Shown here: positions 7,924 through 16,239 of the stretch, one piece after another
Numbering within the stretch: the first letter of the stretch is position 1
Layout: each line of letters begins with the position of its first letter
From: an uncultured Oscillospiraceae bacterium
GTDB taxonomy: Bacteria > Bacillota > Clostridia > Oscillospirales > Ruminococcaceae
DNA: 43,931 bases
NCBI GenBank assembly: GCA_934438055.1
Contig: CAKSAY010000007.1
Coordinates: 1-43,931 of the forward strand
Reading direction: 5' to 3'
Program-made: the position numbers and the translations under genes
Notes under the pieces: generated by a model
Told to the model about the DNA's origin: nothing
The model's input: the letters and a program-made list of their open reading frames with translations, nothing else
The model's database searches: none

Positions 7924-8397
7924 TTAAAAGGGTAAATCCCCTTCATCTGTTCCGATTTCTTCAAATCCCTCAAATTCATCTAAATCTCCAACTGAAAAGC
8001 TTTGCCCTTGCGAAGCCGGCTCTTCAAAGGTAGGAGAATTGTTTGTTTGAACAGGAGCCACAGTTCCCGCTGAGACAGAAGACTCAGACTTGCTGCCCGT
8101 GAAATGCGCCGCACTGGCAACTACCTCATAAGCAACGCGATTATTTCCTTGTTTATCAGTATATTTTCTGCTTTGCAATGATCCCTCTAATGCAATCATT
8201 TGCCCTTTTGAAAAGTATTTACTGATAAATTCCGCGGTGTGTCTCCAGGCAACGATATTAATAAAGTCAGTTTGGCGTTCTTTTCCGAAGTTGCGGTCTA
8301 CTGCAATAGAAAAAGATAATACAGGAATGCCGTTTGGAGTTTCTCTTAATTCTGGATCAGCCGTAAGTCTACCCATTAAAACAATACAGTTTAACAT
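7924..8397 (-). CDS. ssb: single-stranded DNA-binding protein SSB
   Basis: SSB coats single-stranded DNA during replication, repair and recombination. The 157-residue product has an N-terminal OB fold of about 105 residues (MLNCIVLMGRLTADPELR, 'FINIVAWRHTAEF', 'GQMIALEGSLQSRKY'). A disordered linker follows, and the acidic C-terminal tail ends in EGDLPF, close to the canonical DDDIPF partner-binding tip. It lies between rpsF and rpsR, the classical arrangement. GGGAGG precedes the ATG. Confidence 0.98.
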   Translation of the reverse strand: MLNCIVLMGRLTADPELRETPNGIPVLSFSIAVDRNFGKERQTDFINIVAWRHTAEFISKYFSKGQMIALEGSLQSRKYTDKQGNNRVAYEVVASAAHFTGSKSESSVSAGTVAPVQTNNSPTFEEPASQGQSFSVGDLDEFEGFEEIGTDEGDLPF

Positions 8398-8409
8398 TAC
8401 AGAGCCTCC

Positions 8410-8709
8410 CTATTCCTCTTCCATTGCAACGATCAGTGTGCGCAAGATCGAATCGGTAATATTATAGACACGATCCAATTCAGCAGGGAAGTCTGGTTTA
8501 GACTCGAAACGAAAAAGAACATAATAACCCTCGTTTTGATAATCAATTGGATACGCCAAGCGACGTTTACCCCAATCATCAACGGTTTCAAGGGTAGCAT
8601 TATCCTCAATGAGTTTCTTAAATTTTTCTACCATTTGTTGAATTTCTTCGTCGCTGATTTTTGTGCTGATTACCATTACTGTTTCATACTTTTGCGTTAA
8701 TTTTGCCAT
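8410..8709 (-). CDS. rpsF: 30S ribosomal protein bS6
   Basis: The 99-residue S6 protein, which binds S18 in the ribosome. It begins 'KYETVMVISTKISDEEI' and has 'DDWGKRRLAYPI' and 'GYYVLFRFES', the recognized S6 signatures. It is first in the rpsF-ssb-rpsR operon. The start has AAAGGAGGTG upstream. The operon is driven by a perfect promoter, and the leader between promoter and start is structured. Confidence 0.98.
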   Translation of the reverse strand: MAKLTQKYETVMVISTKISDEEIQQMVEKFKKLIEDNATLETVDDWGKRRLAYPIDYQNEGYYVLFRFESKPDFPAELDRVYNITDSILRTLIVAMEEE

Positions 8710-8717
8710 TTACAATG

Positions 8718-8775
8718 CACCTCCTTTTGGACATTAGACTCTGCTCGAAGCAGAGCAAGGATATTGTCACAACAA
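8718..8775 (-). promoter_or_regulatory. putative S6:S18 autoregulatory leader
   Basis: Between the promoter and rpsF the minus-strand RNA can form a hairpin CTCTGCT/AGCAGAG with a 3-base loop. It sits on a lower helix GACA...TGTC with an internal loop containing TCC. Many Bacillota have an S6:S18-binding leader RNA at this place. The hairpin is seen; the identity as that motif is inferred, and I could not align it base by base. Confidence 0.4.
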
Positions 8776-8813
8776 GTGACTATAGTTGATAAGACAATTT
8801 GTCTATCTAAATA

Positions 8814-8842
8814 ATTATAGCAGTTGCTGTAGAGTTTGTCAA
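8814..8842 (-). promoter_or_regulatory. consensus sigma-A promoter for rpsF operon
   Basis: On the minus strand TTGACA (8842-8837) and TATAAT (8819-8814) are both perfect, with a 17-base spacer. This predicts a leader of about 100 bases. Confidence 0.9.
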
Positions 8843-8958
8843 CAGATATTTAAACGTTTTAGCTTGTAACAAGCAATCATGTAAAATGATTGAATACATT
8901 GTTTGTTGTCAGAGGGATTAGATGTCATCTTGCGTTATATTGTTGTTCCATTGAAAAA

Positions 8959-8992
8959 ACAAGCTGCTCTAAAATAGAGCAGCTTGTTTTTT
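8959..8992. terminator. bidirectional terminator
   Basis: Perfect 12-base stem ACAAGCTGCTCT/AGAGCAGCTTGT with loop AAAAT, A-run before and T-run after. It lies two bases beyond the stop of the minus-strand esterase gene. Confidence 0.9.
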
Positions 8993-8993
8993 G

Positions 8994-10196
8994 TTATAGT
9001 GCAAAGAGAAAGGTAATGGCTTCAGGAAAGTAGATTCTCCAATAGCCCTCATTATGCATTCCCTCAGGTAGAGTTGAAAATTTTATTTTATCCTGCGGAT
9101 ATCCCAGTGAAACGAGTCGATCGCACATGTCAATCGTTCCGCCATATAACTCCTGCTCTAATTCGTCCCCTTGTCCATTGTAGATATATAGTTTGGGTAG
9201 TGTCTCTGAATCTGAAAAGTCGAATTTAGATAAATATGACTTCCAAACCGAATCGTCATATAACATAAAAGCGGGGGACAGCGCGGCAATCCCGCCGAAA
9301 CGATCCATATGTTCCATGCCAATATAGAAAGCTTCTATTCCGCCGCTTGAACTTCCTGCAATAACAGTATCGTTGCGACTGGTCGAGACATAGTAGTGCG
9401 AATTGATATAGGGCATTAATGTGTTGACAACAAAATTAGAGAATTCTTCACCCGTTCCATGATTGAATTCTGCATAGTTGGGAACGGTTTCTCCTAAATC
9501 CGGCGTTAGCTGGCTGTCTCTATATTCATCTGCATTGTCAATGCCGACAATCACTTGCCCCGACAGTCCGTTTCGCACCTGTGCTGTTATTGTTTCGTCA
9601 ACACTCCAGTCTCCATGCTCTGTCGCTGCATTGTCAAATAGATTCTGTCCATCCATCATATAAATCACAGAATAGGGCACAGGGGCCTCTGGATTGTAAT
9701 TTGGGGGGAGCCACACGCTGATTTTCTTTTCCATATTTGAAGAATAAGGAAGAGTAAACTGTTCTAATGAACCAGTCGGTTCCTGCTCTTCATTAAAAAA
9801 GCCAAGGCGATAATCGTCAAACATATAATAACCTTCGTTTGCAACAGTCAAGGGAGCCGTAACACTTTGGTGTGCACCACCGTCAGAAAAGCAGATGCGG
9901 TTATATTGTGTTACGTCAACATCTAATGTATAAATACGAACAGAGTTTTGTCCTATATGAGACGTTGTTAACGGAATGGTCTGTGTTTGCTCACTGTCTG
10001 TAGCGCTGAGTGTCGCTTGCACATTGTCCCAATTTAGGTTATTTGCAAAAGAGACAGAGATTGTGTGAGCGGCTGGTGCATTGGACTCCTCTTGTATTTG
10101 GGTAGATTCAGATGTGTTATGTGCACAACCGGTTAATAGGAGGCTTCCGCATAAAAATGCGCATACTATTTTTATCAACACATTTTTTTCAAACAC
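8994..10196 (-). CDS. secreted lipoprotein esterase (putative esterase family)
   Basis: A 400-residue surface lipoprotein. The signal peptide ends in the lipobox LLTGC with the lipidated cysteine at 24. A beta-sandwich domain of about 90 residues follows (45-130), resembling carbohydrate-binding modules. The C-terminal alpha/beta-hydrolase (about 145-400) is of the Fes/esterase-D-like family, with 'VIYMMDGQNLFDN' and nucleophile motif GSSSG (Ser about 283). A C-terminal histidine in 'EGMHNEGYW' would complete the triad. Such enzymes remove ester-linked groups from glycans or siderophores; the substrate is not known here. I chose the GTG at 10196 because GAGGTG lies six bases upstream. The more upstream in-frame codon, at 10214, is a TTG with no ribosome site. 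Confidence 0.8.
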   Translation of the reverse strand: MFEKNVLIKIVCAFLCGSLLLTGCAHNTSESTQIQEESNAPAAHTISVSFANNLNWDNVQATLSATDSEQTQTIPLTTSHIGQNSVRIYTLDVDVTQYNRICFSDGGAHQSVTAPLTVANEGYYMFDDYRLGFFNEEQEPTGSLEQFTLPYSSNMEKKISVWLPPNYNPEAPVPYSVIYMMDGQNLFDNAATEHGDWSVDETITAQVRNGLSGQVIVGIDNADEYRDSQLTPDLGETVPNYAEFNHGTGEEFSNFVVNTLMPYINSHYYVSTSRNDTVIAGSSSGGIEAFYIGMEHMDRFGGIAALSPAFMLYDDSVWKSYLSKFDFSDSETLPKLYIYNGQGDELEQELYGGTIDMCDRLVSLGYPQDKIKFSTLPEGMHNEGYWRIYFPEAITFLFAL

Positions 10197-10397
10197 TGTC
10201 TTCACCTCTTTCAAAGATGTTCAAGTTTAAAAAGATTTTGCTGTTAAAGCTCTATTTTATTTTTACAGACTGTAGCTCATGTTTCCTTTTTAAATCACGA
10301 TACAACCCACCACTGCGGGGCTGGCAACACCTTAAATTTTTTCAAAGAAAATGGTTGTTGTGACTCTGCGTAAAAATACATGCCAATGTTTATGTGC

Positions 10398-11261
10398 TTA
10401 AAGAGAAAGCGACTGAAGATATTTTCTAAAATCGCTTCCGATTTCCTCATGCGCAAGGCCATACTCAATAATTGCTTCCATAATACCAAGTTTGTTGCCC
10501 ATATCATATCTTTTTCCGTAAAAATCTACGCCTATCATTCCCTTGTCCTGCGCGAGTTGTTTCATAGCGTCTGTTAATTGAATTTCTCCTCCGGTTCCCG
10601 GTTTTGTATTTTCTAATATTGCAAAGATTTCGGGAGGAAGAACACAGCGGCCAAGGATGGAATATAAAGACATGATTTGATTGGGCTTTGGTTTTTCGAT
10701 CATGTCGCTGATTTTAAACAGGTTATCGCGCACTTTCTCCACCTGCATAGAGGAATAGCGTTGAATAGCCTCTTGACTGACCTCTTTTATACCCACAACG
10801 CCTAGTCCGAATTCCTCATAAGCATCGCACAACTGTCGACAGACAGGATATTCGGCACGGATGACGTCGTCTCCATATAAAACAGCAAAAGGCTCGTTTC
10901 CAACAAAAGATTTTGCGCACAGCACAGCATGACCTAATCCCTTAGCCTCCTTTTGCCGAATATAGGAAATGTTTGCAAGGTTAGAAATGCGCATAATCTC
11001 ATCATATGCCTGTTGCTTACCCCGTTCTAACAGAGTCTGTTCAAGTTCCGGTGCGCGGTCAAAGTGATCCTCAACAATGGTTTTTCCGCGGCTAGTGATG
11101 ATCATAATATCTTCAATACCACTATTAACCGCCTCTTCTACAATATATTGAATCGCTGGATGATCCACAATTGGGAGCATTTCTTTTGGCATGGCTTTTG
11201 ATGCCGGCAGAACACGGGTTCCTAGTCCTGCTGCCGGTATGATTGCTTTTTTAATTTTCAT
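10398..11261 (-). CDS. galU: UTP-glucose-1-phosphate uridylyltransferase
   Basis: Makes UDP-glucose from UTP and glucose-1-phosphate for cell-envelope glycans and glycolipids. The 287-residue length is standard. The nucleotide-binding N-terminus reads 'AIIPAAGLGTRVLPASKAMPKEMLP'-like at residues 6-29, followed by 'AVLYGDDVI' and the 'GTGGEIQLTDAM' motif. The ATG at 11261 has AGGAGG upstream, while an upstream ATG at 11303 lies before that site. Neighbours on the same strand are an esterase and a zinc-finger protein, with no evident operon link. Confidence 0.95.
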   Translation of the reverse strand: MKIKKAIIPAAGLGTRVLPASKAMPKEMLPIVDHPAIQYIVEEAVNSGIEDIMIITSRGKTIVEDHFDRAPELEQTLLERGKQQAYDEIMRISNLANISYIRQKEAKGLGHAVLCAKSFVGNEPFAVLYGDDVIRAEYPVCRQLCDAYEEFGLGVVGIKEVSQEAIQRYSSMQVEKVRDNLFKISDMIEKPKPNQIMSLYSILGRCVLPPEIFAILENTKPGTGGEIQLTDAMKQLAQDKGMIGVDFYGKRYDMGNKLGIMEAIIEYGLAHEEIGSDFRKYLQSLSL

Positions 11262-11365
11262 AAATATTCCTCCTCTATTTTGCAACAATAAAATAAAAAC
11301 CAAAAATTCATTGAAATCAATACCATATTTGTCTTTTATAAAAAATATTCAACAAAATGGATGTC

Positions 11366-12247
11366 TCATAACAGCATGGTGATCAAATGCATAATACCTA
11401 AATCGCCTGCAAATAAAAGCACTAATCCAATTAAAACGGAAACCATACTGACTGACCCTGTTTTTGTTAATGCGCTTTTACACCGGGACTCTTCTGTAAA
11501 TCGCTTTTTACATCGTCGGATGGTGCGAACAGCCTTGGCATAGTAGAGACGATTTGCGAATAATCCACTTAAAATGCTCGCCGTCATTCTGATAAGGGAG
11601 ACAATAACAGAGGTTGTGTAAATCATTTGTAGAGTATGATCCGGCAAAGCGCCATTACTATACAATAGGGTGTTGCAGGTGACTCCGATCAGATCGATGA
11701 TTAGCATAAAAATGCCGGGAAGATACATCTTTCTATATAAAAAATAGATAGACGGCGCAAGCAAAGCGGGAAAGTTGATTGAAATTGACTTTTTGTTTTG
11801 AAACTGTTTAAATCTAGGCAAAAAATAGAGTGTGTTTGAACCGATGAAAGCCGCAAAGTCAGCAACCTGAAATTCTCCCAGTTTTTCTTTAGCGCTTAAA
11901 TCCCCTAAAGGAGACATTGCTTGTTTGAGCCATGGCATAGTTATCTGTGGAGGAGTTGTCACATCATTATGTTGCAATGGCGTTCCGCAGAGATTGCAAA
12001 AGAGACTGTCCGGCGCGTTCTCATTCCCGCAGCGTCTACAGGTTTGTATGGCGTTTTCGCGGTCATGTTTATTTTCTGTTTGATAAAACCATCCGGTTCC
12101 ATGTCTGTCAGAGTTAGCGCATTGTTGCTCTTTTAAGTAGCAGCTTCTATGATGGGGTGTTCCACAAACAGGGCAAACAACAATATCATCATCCTGTGAA
12201 AATTTTTTATTACAGATGGGACAATGGGCATTTTCAAATTGTTTCAT
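11366..12247 (-). CDS. RING-like zinc-finger membrane protein (DUF2628-like)
   Basis: A 293-residue protein with two N-terminal metal-binding modules. The first is RING-like, with C9, C12, C25, C28, H32, H33, C36 and C43, resembling the prokaryotic RING finger family. The second is a zinc ribbon with C70, C73, C84 and C87 (CRRCGNENAPDSLFCNLCG). A linker leads to a hydrophobic C-terminal half with segments near 160-190, 205-235 and 270-290, typical of DUF2628-type proteins. GGAGGGATG lies just before the ATG. Function is unknown; the family is widespread in gut Clostridia, and ubiquitin-like activity should not be assumed. The gene is monocistronic and divergent from prfB. Confidence 0.7.
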   Translation of the reverse strand: MKQFENAHCPICNKKFSQDDDIVVCPVCGTPHHRSCYLKEQQCANSDRHGTGWFYQTENKHDRENAIQTCRRCGNENAPDSLFCNLCGTPLQHNDVTTPPQITMPWLKQAMSPLGDLSAKEKLGEFQVADFAAFIGSNTLYFLPRFKQFQNKKSISINFPALLAPSIYFLYRKMYLPGIFMLIIDLIGVTCNTLLYSNGALPDHTLQMIYTTSVIVSLIRMTASILSGLFANRLYYAKAVRTIRRCKKRFTEESRCKSALTKTGSVSMVSVLIGLVLLFAGDLGIMHLITMLL

Positions 12248-12370
12248 ATCATCCCTCCTTATCTATATAAATAATAAAGCCGTATTTTGCTATTATACAA
12301 CATTTGTGATAAAATTACCATCCCATATTTAAATTATTCTTAATTTCTATCATTAAATGAGACATTGTTC

Positions 12371-12399
12371 TTGATTTATTTCGTGTGAAACGTTATAAT
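12371..12399 (+). promoter_or_regulatory. sigma-A promoter for prfB
   Basis: TTGATT (12371-12376) and TATAAT (12394-12399) are separated by 17 bases. Transcription should begin near 12406, which excludes the in-frame GTG at 12385 as the start codon. Confidence 0.7.
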
Positions 12400-12435
12400 A
12401 AGACACATATCATGATAATTAAAGGAAAATATTGT

Positions 12436-13560
12436 ATGAATGCGATTGAATATGAAGAATTTAAAAATAAATTGAGCGCACTTGTTCCAAAGACGAATGA
12501 GCTAGAAAAAGCTTTGGACATTGCTTCGCTAACGCGGGCGTCTGAGGAACTTATGCATAAGACAGCGGAGCCTAATTTTTGGGATGATATGGAAAACGCG
12601 CAGGAAATTATGCGTAAAAGTCAGAGAGTGAAAGAAAAGTTAGATCAGTTTGCTGCTTTAAAGATGCTGCTGGATGACACGCAAACACTTCTTGAACTGG
12701 CTGCTGAAGAAGAGGATGATTCTTTTGTGACTTCAGAAATTAAAGCGAATTTAGAGCAAATAGAACAGCAGATAGAGTCTTTAACATTGACGACCCTGCT
12801 TACAGGTGAATATGATGACAAGAACGCGATTATTACACTGCACGCCGGAGCCGGTGGAACAGAAGCCATGGATTGGGTGCAGATGCTTTTAAGAATGTAT
12901 ACCAGATGGGCTGAGGGACATGGCTTTTCTGTGAAAACTCTAGACTTTGTTGAAGGGGATGAGGCTGGTATTAAAAGCATTTCGCTGCTCATTGAGGGCA
13001 CAAATGTTTATGGTTATTTGAAATCGGAAACAGGCGTCCATCGTTTGGTGCGCATTTCTCCTTTTGATTCATCAGGTCGTCGACACACCTCTTTTGCTTC
13101 ATTGGAGGTAATTCCTGAAATTGATGACTCGGTGGAGGTTGACATAAAAGAAGACGATTTGCGCATTGACACTTATCGTTCCAGCGGTGCGGGCGGTCAG
13201 CATGTTAATAAAACCTCCTCTGCTGTTCGTATCACCCATTTGCCAACTGGTATTGTTACGGCTTGTCAAAATGAACGCAGTCAGTTGCAAAACAAAGCGG
13301 TCGCGATGAAAATGCTCCGTTCAAAGCTCATCGAGATTAAGGAAAGAGAGCATTTGGAAAAAATTGAGGACATTAAGGGTGAGCAAAAAGAAATTGCATG
13401 GGGTTCTCAAATCCGTTCTTATGTTTTTATGCCGTACACCTTGGCAAAGGATCATCGAACCGGCTTTGAAAACGGGAATATTAACGCGGTGATGGACGGT
13501 GATTTGGATGGTTTTATTCGTGCCTATCTGGTGAAGGAGAGCCAAAATTCAATAGAGTAG
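12436..13560 (+). CDS. prfB: peptide chain release factor 2
   Basis: RF2 reads UGA and UAA stop codons and triggers peptide release. The 374-residue product has the SPF anticodon-like tripeptide (about residues 206-208, RISPFDSSGRRHTSF). The catalytic GGQ loop is at about 251-253 (SSGAGGQHVNKTSSAVR). The start at 12436 has AAAGGA upstream and fits the predicted transcript start near 12406. Unlike many bacterial prfB genes there is no internal in-frame TGA or slippery CTTTGA site near codon 25; the frame is continuous. The neighbours are not functionally linked. Confidence 0.96.
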   Translation: MNAIEYEEFKNKLSALVPKTNELEKALDIASLTRASEELMHKTAEPNFWDDMENAQEIMRKSQRVKEKLDQFAALKMLLDDTQTLLELAAEEEDDSFVTSEIKANLEQIEQQIESLTLTTLLTGEYDDKNAIITLHAGAGGTEAMDWVQMLLRMYTRWAEGHGFSVKTLDFVEGDEAGIKSISLLIEGTNVYGYLKSETGVHRLVRISPFDSSGRRHTSFASLEVIPEIDDSVEVDIKEDDLRIDTYRSSGAGGQHVNKTSSAVRITHLPTGIVTACQNERSQLQNKAVAMKMLRSKLIEIKEREHLEKIEDIKGEQKEIAWGSQIRSYVFMPYTLAKDHRTGFENGNINAVMDGDLDGFIRAYLVKESQNSIE

Positions 13561-13589
13561 TTCAAACATCTACATTATCAAAAAAAGGA

Positions 13590-15770
13590 GTGTTTATTAT
13601 TTTAAAGCAAAGGAATAAACCGTCAATTATAATAGGCTCAATTATATTCGGGTTGATATCCGGCTTTGTCATTGAGGGGATTTTAGCGGTGAATCCCCAT
13701 CTTTTAGAGCTCATTACTTCGCCTTTTACTTCTGAAACAGTTATCAATATTCTTGGATGGATGCAGCTGCTTCCTTTTATTCTTCTTTCTGTTATTTTAG
13801 GCGCGGTCTGCTATGTATGCTTTCTGTTTGGCGACATCATCGGTCCTTTTGTCTATAAATACCGCTATTGCTTTGCGATTGGTATCGTGGTGTTTTGTGT
13901 TATTCTGAATATTAGCGGATCTTCAATTGCTGTATGGAATAACTATCTTCCGCAAAGTTCTGACCCTTCTTCAACGGGCACCCTGTTTGGCATTTCTCGC
14001 TCCATACGAAGTGATGAATGGTGTGTAAACACTCCTATGGCGTTTTCACAGGCTTACAACCAGACAGGTGCATTTCCTTATTTTGGGGATACTGTCAGAG
14101 GTGCCAATACGGATATGTTTATTGTTTACGGTCAGCCTGTTTGGAATATAGCGGTTTTATTCCGTCCCTTTCATTGGGGATATTTGCTCTTTGGGGCGGA
14201 ACGAGGCTTGGCATTTTTCTGGAGCGCACGTTTGGTGGCGCTGTTCATGGTTAGCTTTGAAATGGGGATGCTTCTTACTCATAAAAATAAAAGACTCTCT
14301 GTTGCTCTTGCTGTCTTAGTTTCATTTGCGCCTGCTGTTCAGTGGTGGTTTGCTGTTAATGGGTTTGTGGAGATGCTGGTTTTTGGGCAGCTTGCCATTC
14401 TAATCGTTTATCACTATTTAAAAACGTCTAATTATCTTTATCGCATTTTGCTCGCCCTTGGTTTAGTCATCTGCGGCGGTGCGTTTATTCTAACGTTCTA
14501 TCCGGCGTGGCAGGTGCCTATGGCGTATATTTATCTTGCGATGCTCATCTGGGTGATTTGGGATCGAAAAAAGGAGTGCACTTTCTGCTTAAAAAAGGAT
14601 CTTCCCATTATTATCGGATTTTTTCTGATTTTAGGTATTAGTATGCTATATATCTTCACCAAATCGGCAGACACCATTCAATTGGTCTTAAACACAGCGT
14701 ATCCCGGAGATCGTATTGGATTGGGTGGTGGACAGTTCCAAGAGGCATTTGGCTATGCTAGCAATTTATTTACACCTTATGACAATGCCCTCATGACCTC
14801 GAATCCGGTTGAAATGGCTTTGTTTTTTGACTTCTTTCCCCTTGGATTGCTCCTTTCACTTTGGGTTGTATTTTGCGAAAAACAGAGGGACAAGCTTTTA
14901 ATCTGTTTATTAGCAGTCGATGTCTTTTTATCACTATATTGTTTCGTTCAATGGCCTACATGGCTTGCGAAGATTACGCTGATGGGATATAGCACCTCAA
15001 ACCGTGTGCTTTTAGTTGTTGGATTTTTAAATCTACTGCTCCTTTTCCGTGCGATAACAATGATGAGAACGAAGCCTCGACTCTCACACACTCTTTTGAT
15101 TGCAATACCATTATCGTTATTTGTTTCTTTTATCTGCATTGCACAGTCGGGCGATTATATGAGCAAAGCAATGATGTGTATCTCTATTTTTGTCCTTTTC
15201 GTAGGATTTTCGCTTGTCTTAAAGGCCGGAAATCGTGGATACCAATATTGGTTCTTGCTTTTCTGCTGCATTGTTGGTTTGGTAGCGGGTGGAATGGTGA
15301 ATCCAATTCAACAGGGAACGGATGTAGTATATAACAATCCTTTAGTGCAGGATATTTCTGAAATCACCCATGCAGATCATGGAGAGGGACTCTGGATGGT
15401 TGAAGGAGAGGGAGTCGGCTTCCCTATGGGTAATCTTCCTATTATGGTCGGTGCCCCAACGATTAATTCCACGAATGTATATCCGAATATGGAGCGATGG
15501 GAACAGTTGGATCCCACAGGGGAATATGAGCAAGCTTATAATCGTTATGCGCATATTCATGTTATTTTGACAGATGAGCCCACCTCTTTTAACACCCCTA
15601 CTCCTGATCAGTTTATCCTCTATCTCAATTATCAGGATCTTGAGAAGCTGAACCCAAAATATATCCTTACAAAAGGTGACCTTTCTTCCGTCTCAGAGGA
15701 AGGTTTGCAATTCTCTTTGTTAGAACAGGAGGGTGAGTATCAAATCTATCAAGTTCATTATACGGATTAA
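13590..15770 (+). CDS. polytopic membrane protein, DUF7657-like, surface glycan assembly
   Basis: A roughly 720-residue integral membrane protein with about a dozen hydrophobic helices. Early extracytoplasmic loops carry 'SIRSDEWCVNTPMAFSQ' and 'RPFHWGYLLFGAERGLAFFW'. A hydrophilic C-terminal tail of about 170 residues follows. The pattern resembles GT-C-type membrane glycosyltransferases and the DUF7657 family found beside GtrA and GT2 genes. It is followed after 26 bases by gtrA and then by a GT2, so a role in moving a lipid-linked sugar to the surface is likely. The start is uncertain: the GTG at 13590 overlaps the AAAAGGAG ribosome site, and a rare ATT at 13599 has better spacing. Confidence 0.65.
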   Translation: MFIILKQRNKPSIIIGSIIFGLISGFVIEGILAVNPHLLELITSPFTSETVINILGWMQLLPFILLSVILGAVCYVCFLFGDIIGPFVYKYRYCFAIGIVVFCVILNISGSSIAVWNNYLPQSSDPSSTGTLFGISRSIRSDEWCVNTPMAFSQAYNQTGAFPYFGDTVRGANTDMFIVYGQPVWNIAVLFRPFHWGYLLFGAERGLAFFWSARLVALFMVSFEMGMLLTHKNKRLSVALAVLVSFAPAVQWWFAVNGFVEMLVFGQLAILIVYHYLKTSNYLYRILLALGLVICGGAFILTFYPAWQVPMAYIYLAMLIWVIWDRKKECTFCLKKDLPIIIGFFLILGISMLYIFTKSADTIQLVLNTAYPGDRIGLGGGQFQEAFGYASNLFTPYDNALMTSNPVEMALFFDFFPLGLLLSLWVVFCEKQRDKLLICLLAVDVFLSLYCFVQWPTWLAKITLMGYSTSNRVLLVVGFLNLLLLFRAITMMRTKPRLSHTLLIAIPLSLFVSFICIAQSGDYMSKAMMCISIFVLFVGFSLVLKAGNRGYQYWFLLFCCIVGLVAGGMVNPIQQGTDVVYNNPLVQDISEITHADHGEGLWMVEGEGVGFPMGNLPIMVGAPTINSTNVYPNMERWEQLDPTGEYEQAYNRYAHIHVILTDEPTSFNTPTPDQFILYLNYQDLEKLNPKYILTKGDLSSVSEEGLQFSLLEQEGEYQIYQVHYTD

Positions 15771-15796
15771 AGTCATGGAAAGGAATAAAAAACATT

Positions 15797-16225
15797 ATGA
15801 GGTTTTTAGATAGATTTCCCCCCAGATTTAAAGAAATTTTTCGTTTTTGCGTCGCAGGAGGTGTAGGGTTTATCATTGATTATGGAGTCATGGTAGCCTT
15901 AACAGAATTGTGCGGATGGGATGTTTTGGTCTCAAACACGATTAGTTTCTCATTGTCAGTCATTGTGAATTATATCATGTGCATTCTATGGGTTTTTGAC
16001 AATTCGAATAAAAAAAGCGCGATGACAGTAATTGTATTTATTGGTTCTAGTATTATCGGTCTGTTTTTAAATGATCTTTTTATGTGGATTATGGTCGATT
16101 TAATGGGAATCTTTTATATGTTTGCCAAAATTATTGCCACGATTTTGGTGATGATTTGGAATTATATTGCAAAAAGAAAGGCTGCATATGTTAAGCCGAA
16201 AAATGAAAATAATTCAAAAGATTAA
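15797..16225 (+). CDS. GtrA-family membrane protein
   Basis: A 142-residue protein with four hydrophobic helices and the GtrA pattern 'FCVAGGVGFIIDYGVMVAL' followed by 'NTISFSLSVIVNYIMC' and two further helices. GtrA proteins are thought to flip or handle undecaprenyl-phosphate-linked sugars across the membrane. It lies between the DUF7657-like gene and a GT2, 14 bases before the latter, in the usual order of a bactoprenol glycosylation module. An AAAGGAA site lies about 12 bases upstream of the ATG. Confidence 0.9.
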   Translation: MRFLDRFPPRFKEIFRFCVAGGVGFIIDYGVMVALTELCGWDVLVSNTISFSLSVIVNYIMCILWVFDNSNKKSAMTVIVFIGSSIIGLFLNDLFMWIMVDLMGIFYMFAKIIATILVMIWNYIAKRKAAYVKPKNENNSKD

Positions 16226-16239
16226 AAGGAGTAAAGAAA

